Below are positions 27,866-28,010 of a DNA stretch of 28,010 nt, one piece after another. Both the position numbers and the translations under genes were made by a program. The stretch covers positions 1 through 28,010 of the IMG/VR virus record IMGVR_UViG_3300010373_000113. One strand, given 5' to 3'. The notes under the pieces are model-generated. The model saw only the letters and a list, made by a program, of their open reading frames with translations. It was not told the DNA's origin and did no database searches. How positions within the stretch are numbered: the first letter of the stretch is position 1; every line of letters starts with the position of its first letter. This stretch comes from a virus.

Positions 27866-28010
27866 ATGGCTCTGCAAAATCCGTCGAGCACTCTCACGGA
27901 AATTGTGACGACCACGCTTCGCAATCGCACCGGGAAGCTGGCCGACAACATCACGAAGAACAACGCCCTGTTGTTCCGCCTCCGCAAACGCGGCAACGTC
28001 AAGACTGTGA
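27866..28010 (+). CDS. Major capsid protein, N-terminal part (3' end outside window)
   Basis: The first 48 codons of a gene that runs off the window: MALQNPSSTLTEIVTTTLRN then RTGKLADNITKNNALLFRLR. A pattern 'l.eivttTl.nrs..laDnit.nNallf.lkkrg' is common to P22-like coat proteins of related phages. It follows the scaffold-like gene by 18 nt, with GGGAGCACC before the ATG, the standard scaffold-capsid order. Only the start is in view, so the call leans on context. Confidence 0.72.
   Translation, partial: MALQNPSSTLTEIVTTTLRNRTGKLADNITKNNALLFRLRKRGNVKTV

Noticed and set aside
1-28010. CRISPR arrays or insertion sequences
   Set aside because: No regularly spaced repeats, transposase motifs or terminal inverted repeats were found.

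Overview
This window is about 28 kb of a temperate tailed-phage genome with high GC content. Its gene style (GC-rich codons, HTPGPW protein, RecT/YqaJ pair, GH108 lysozyme, Cro/CII-like regulators) fits a phage of Burkholderia or a close relative (Burkholderiales). The host assignment is an inference from style, not from a database match. The map is lambdoid, and the portal type (about 757 residues with a long Gln/Ala-rich C-terminal tail) recalls P22-like or Bcep22-like short-tailed phages. No tail tube genes are in view, so virion type is not proven.

Layout. 1-3160 (+): end of a glycine-rich tail fibre, then a lysis/host-exit block (two small membrane proteins, GH108 lysozyme, a conserved small protein, a lipoprotein, a class 3 lipase). 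3157-4155 (-): tyrosine integrase, whose stop interlocks with the lipase stop. 4156-4372: attP candidate containing 17 bp of a tRNA 3' end, plus short repeats. 4373-11942 (-): one long leftward early operon holding an excisionase-like HTH gene, two other DNA-binding proteins, a cytosine-methyltransferase-like protein, a YqaJ exonuclease and RecT annealing protein, and many tiny genes, several membrane-bound or secreted. 11943-12771: the genetic switch, with a leftward promoter, a terminator-like hairpin, a short repressor, and divergent PRM/PR promoters sharing AGTTTAG-type half sites. 12772-16819 (+): rightward early operon with Cro/YdaS-like, CII-like, a 25-aa peptide, O-like and P-like replication proteins (a 65-nt homopurine tract lies inside the O-like gene), a RuvC-like resolvase, a second PPC-methyltransferase-like protein, small genes, and a ribosome-modulation-factor-like protein. 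16812-28010 (+): late packaging and head genes (terminase small and large, portal, zinc-ribbon protein, scaffold-like protein, start of the major capsid protein). Four fibre/spike-type genes, including a pectate-lyase-like spike and a GH-A-like glycosidase, sit between the large terminase and the portal.

Working together: repressor versus Cro/CII sets lysogeny; integrase and the Xis-like protein act at the attP; RecT/YqaJ, O/P and RuvC replicate and recombine DNA; terminase and portal package it; spikes bind or degrade surface glycans; lysozyme, membrane proteins, lipoprotein and lipase release progeny. Phage genes lie on both sides of the attP candidate, so the sequence represents the non-integrated (virion or replicating) form.

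Most notable: the phage-encoded RMF-like protein, the lipase at the end of the lysis block, the depolymerase cluster between terL and portal, the readable switch with a probably leaderless repressor mRNA, a 14-bp promoter-like element repeated 10 kb apart, and a set of micro-genes at the head of the leftward operon.
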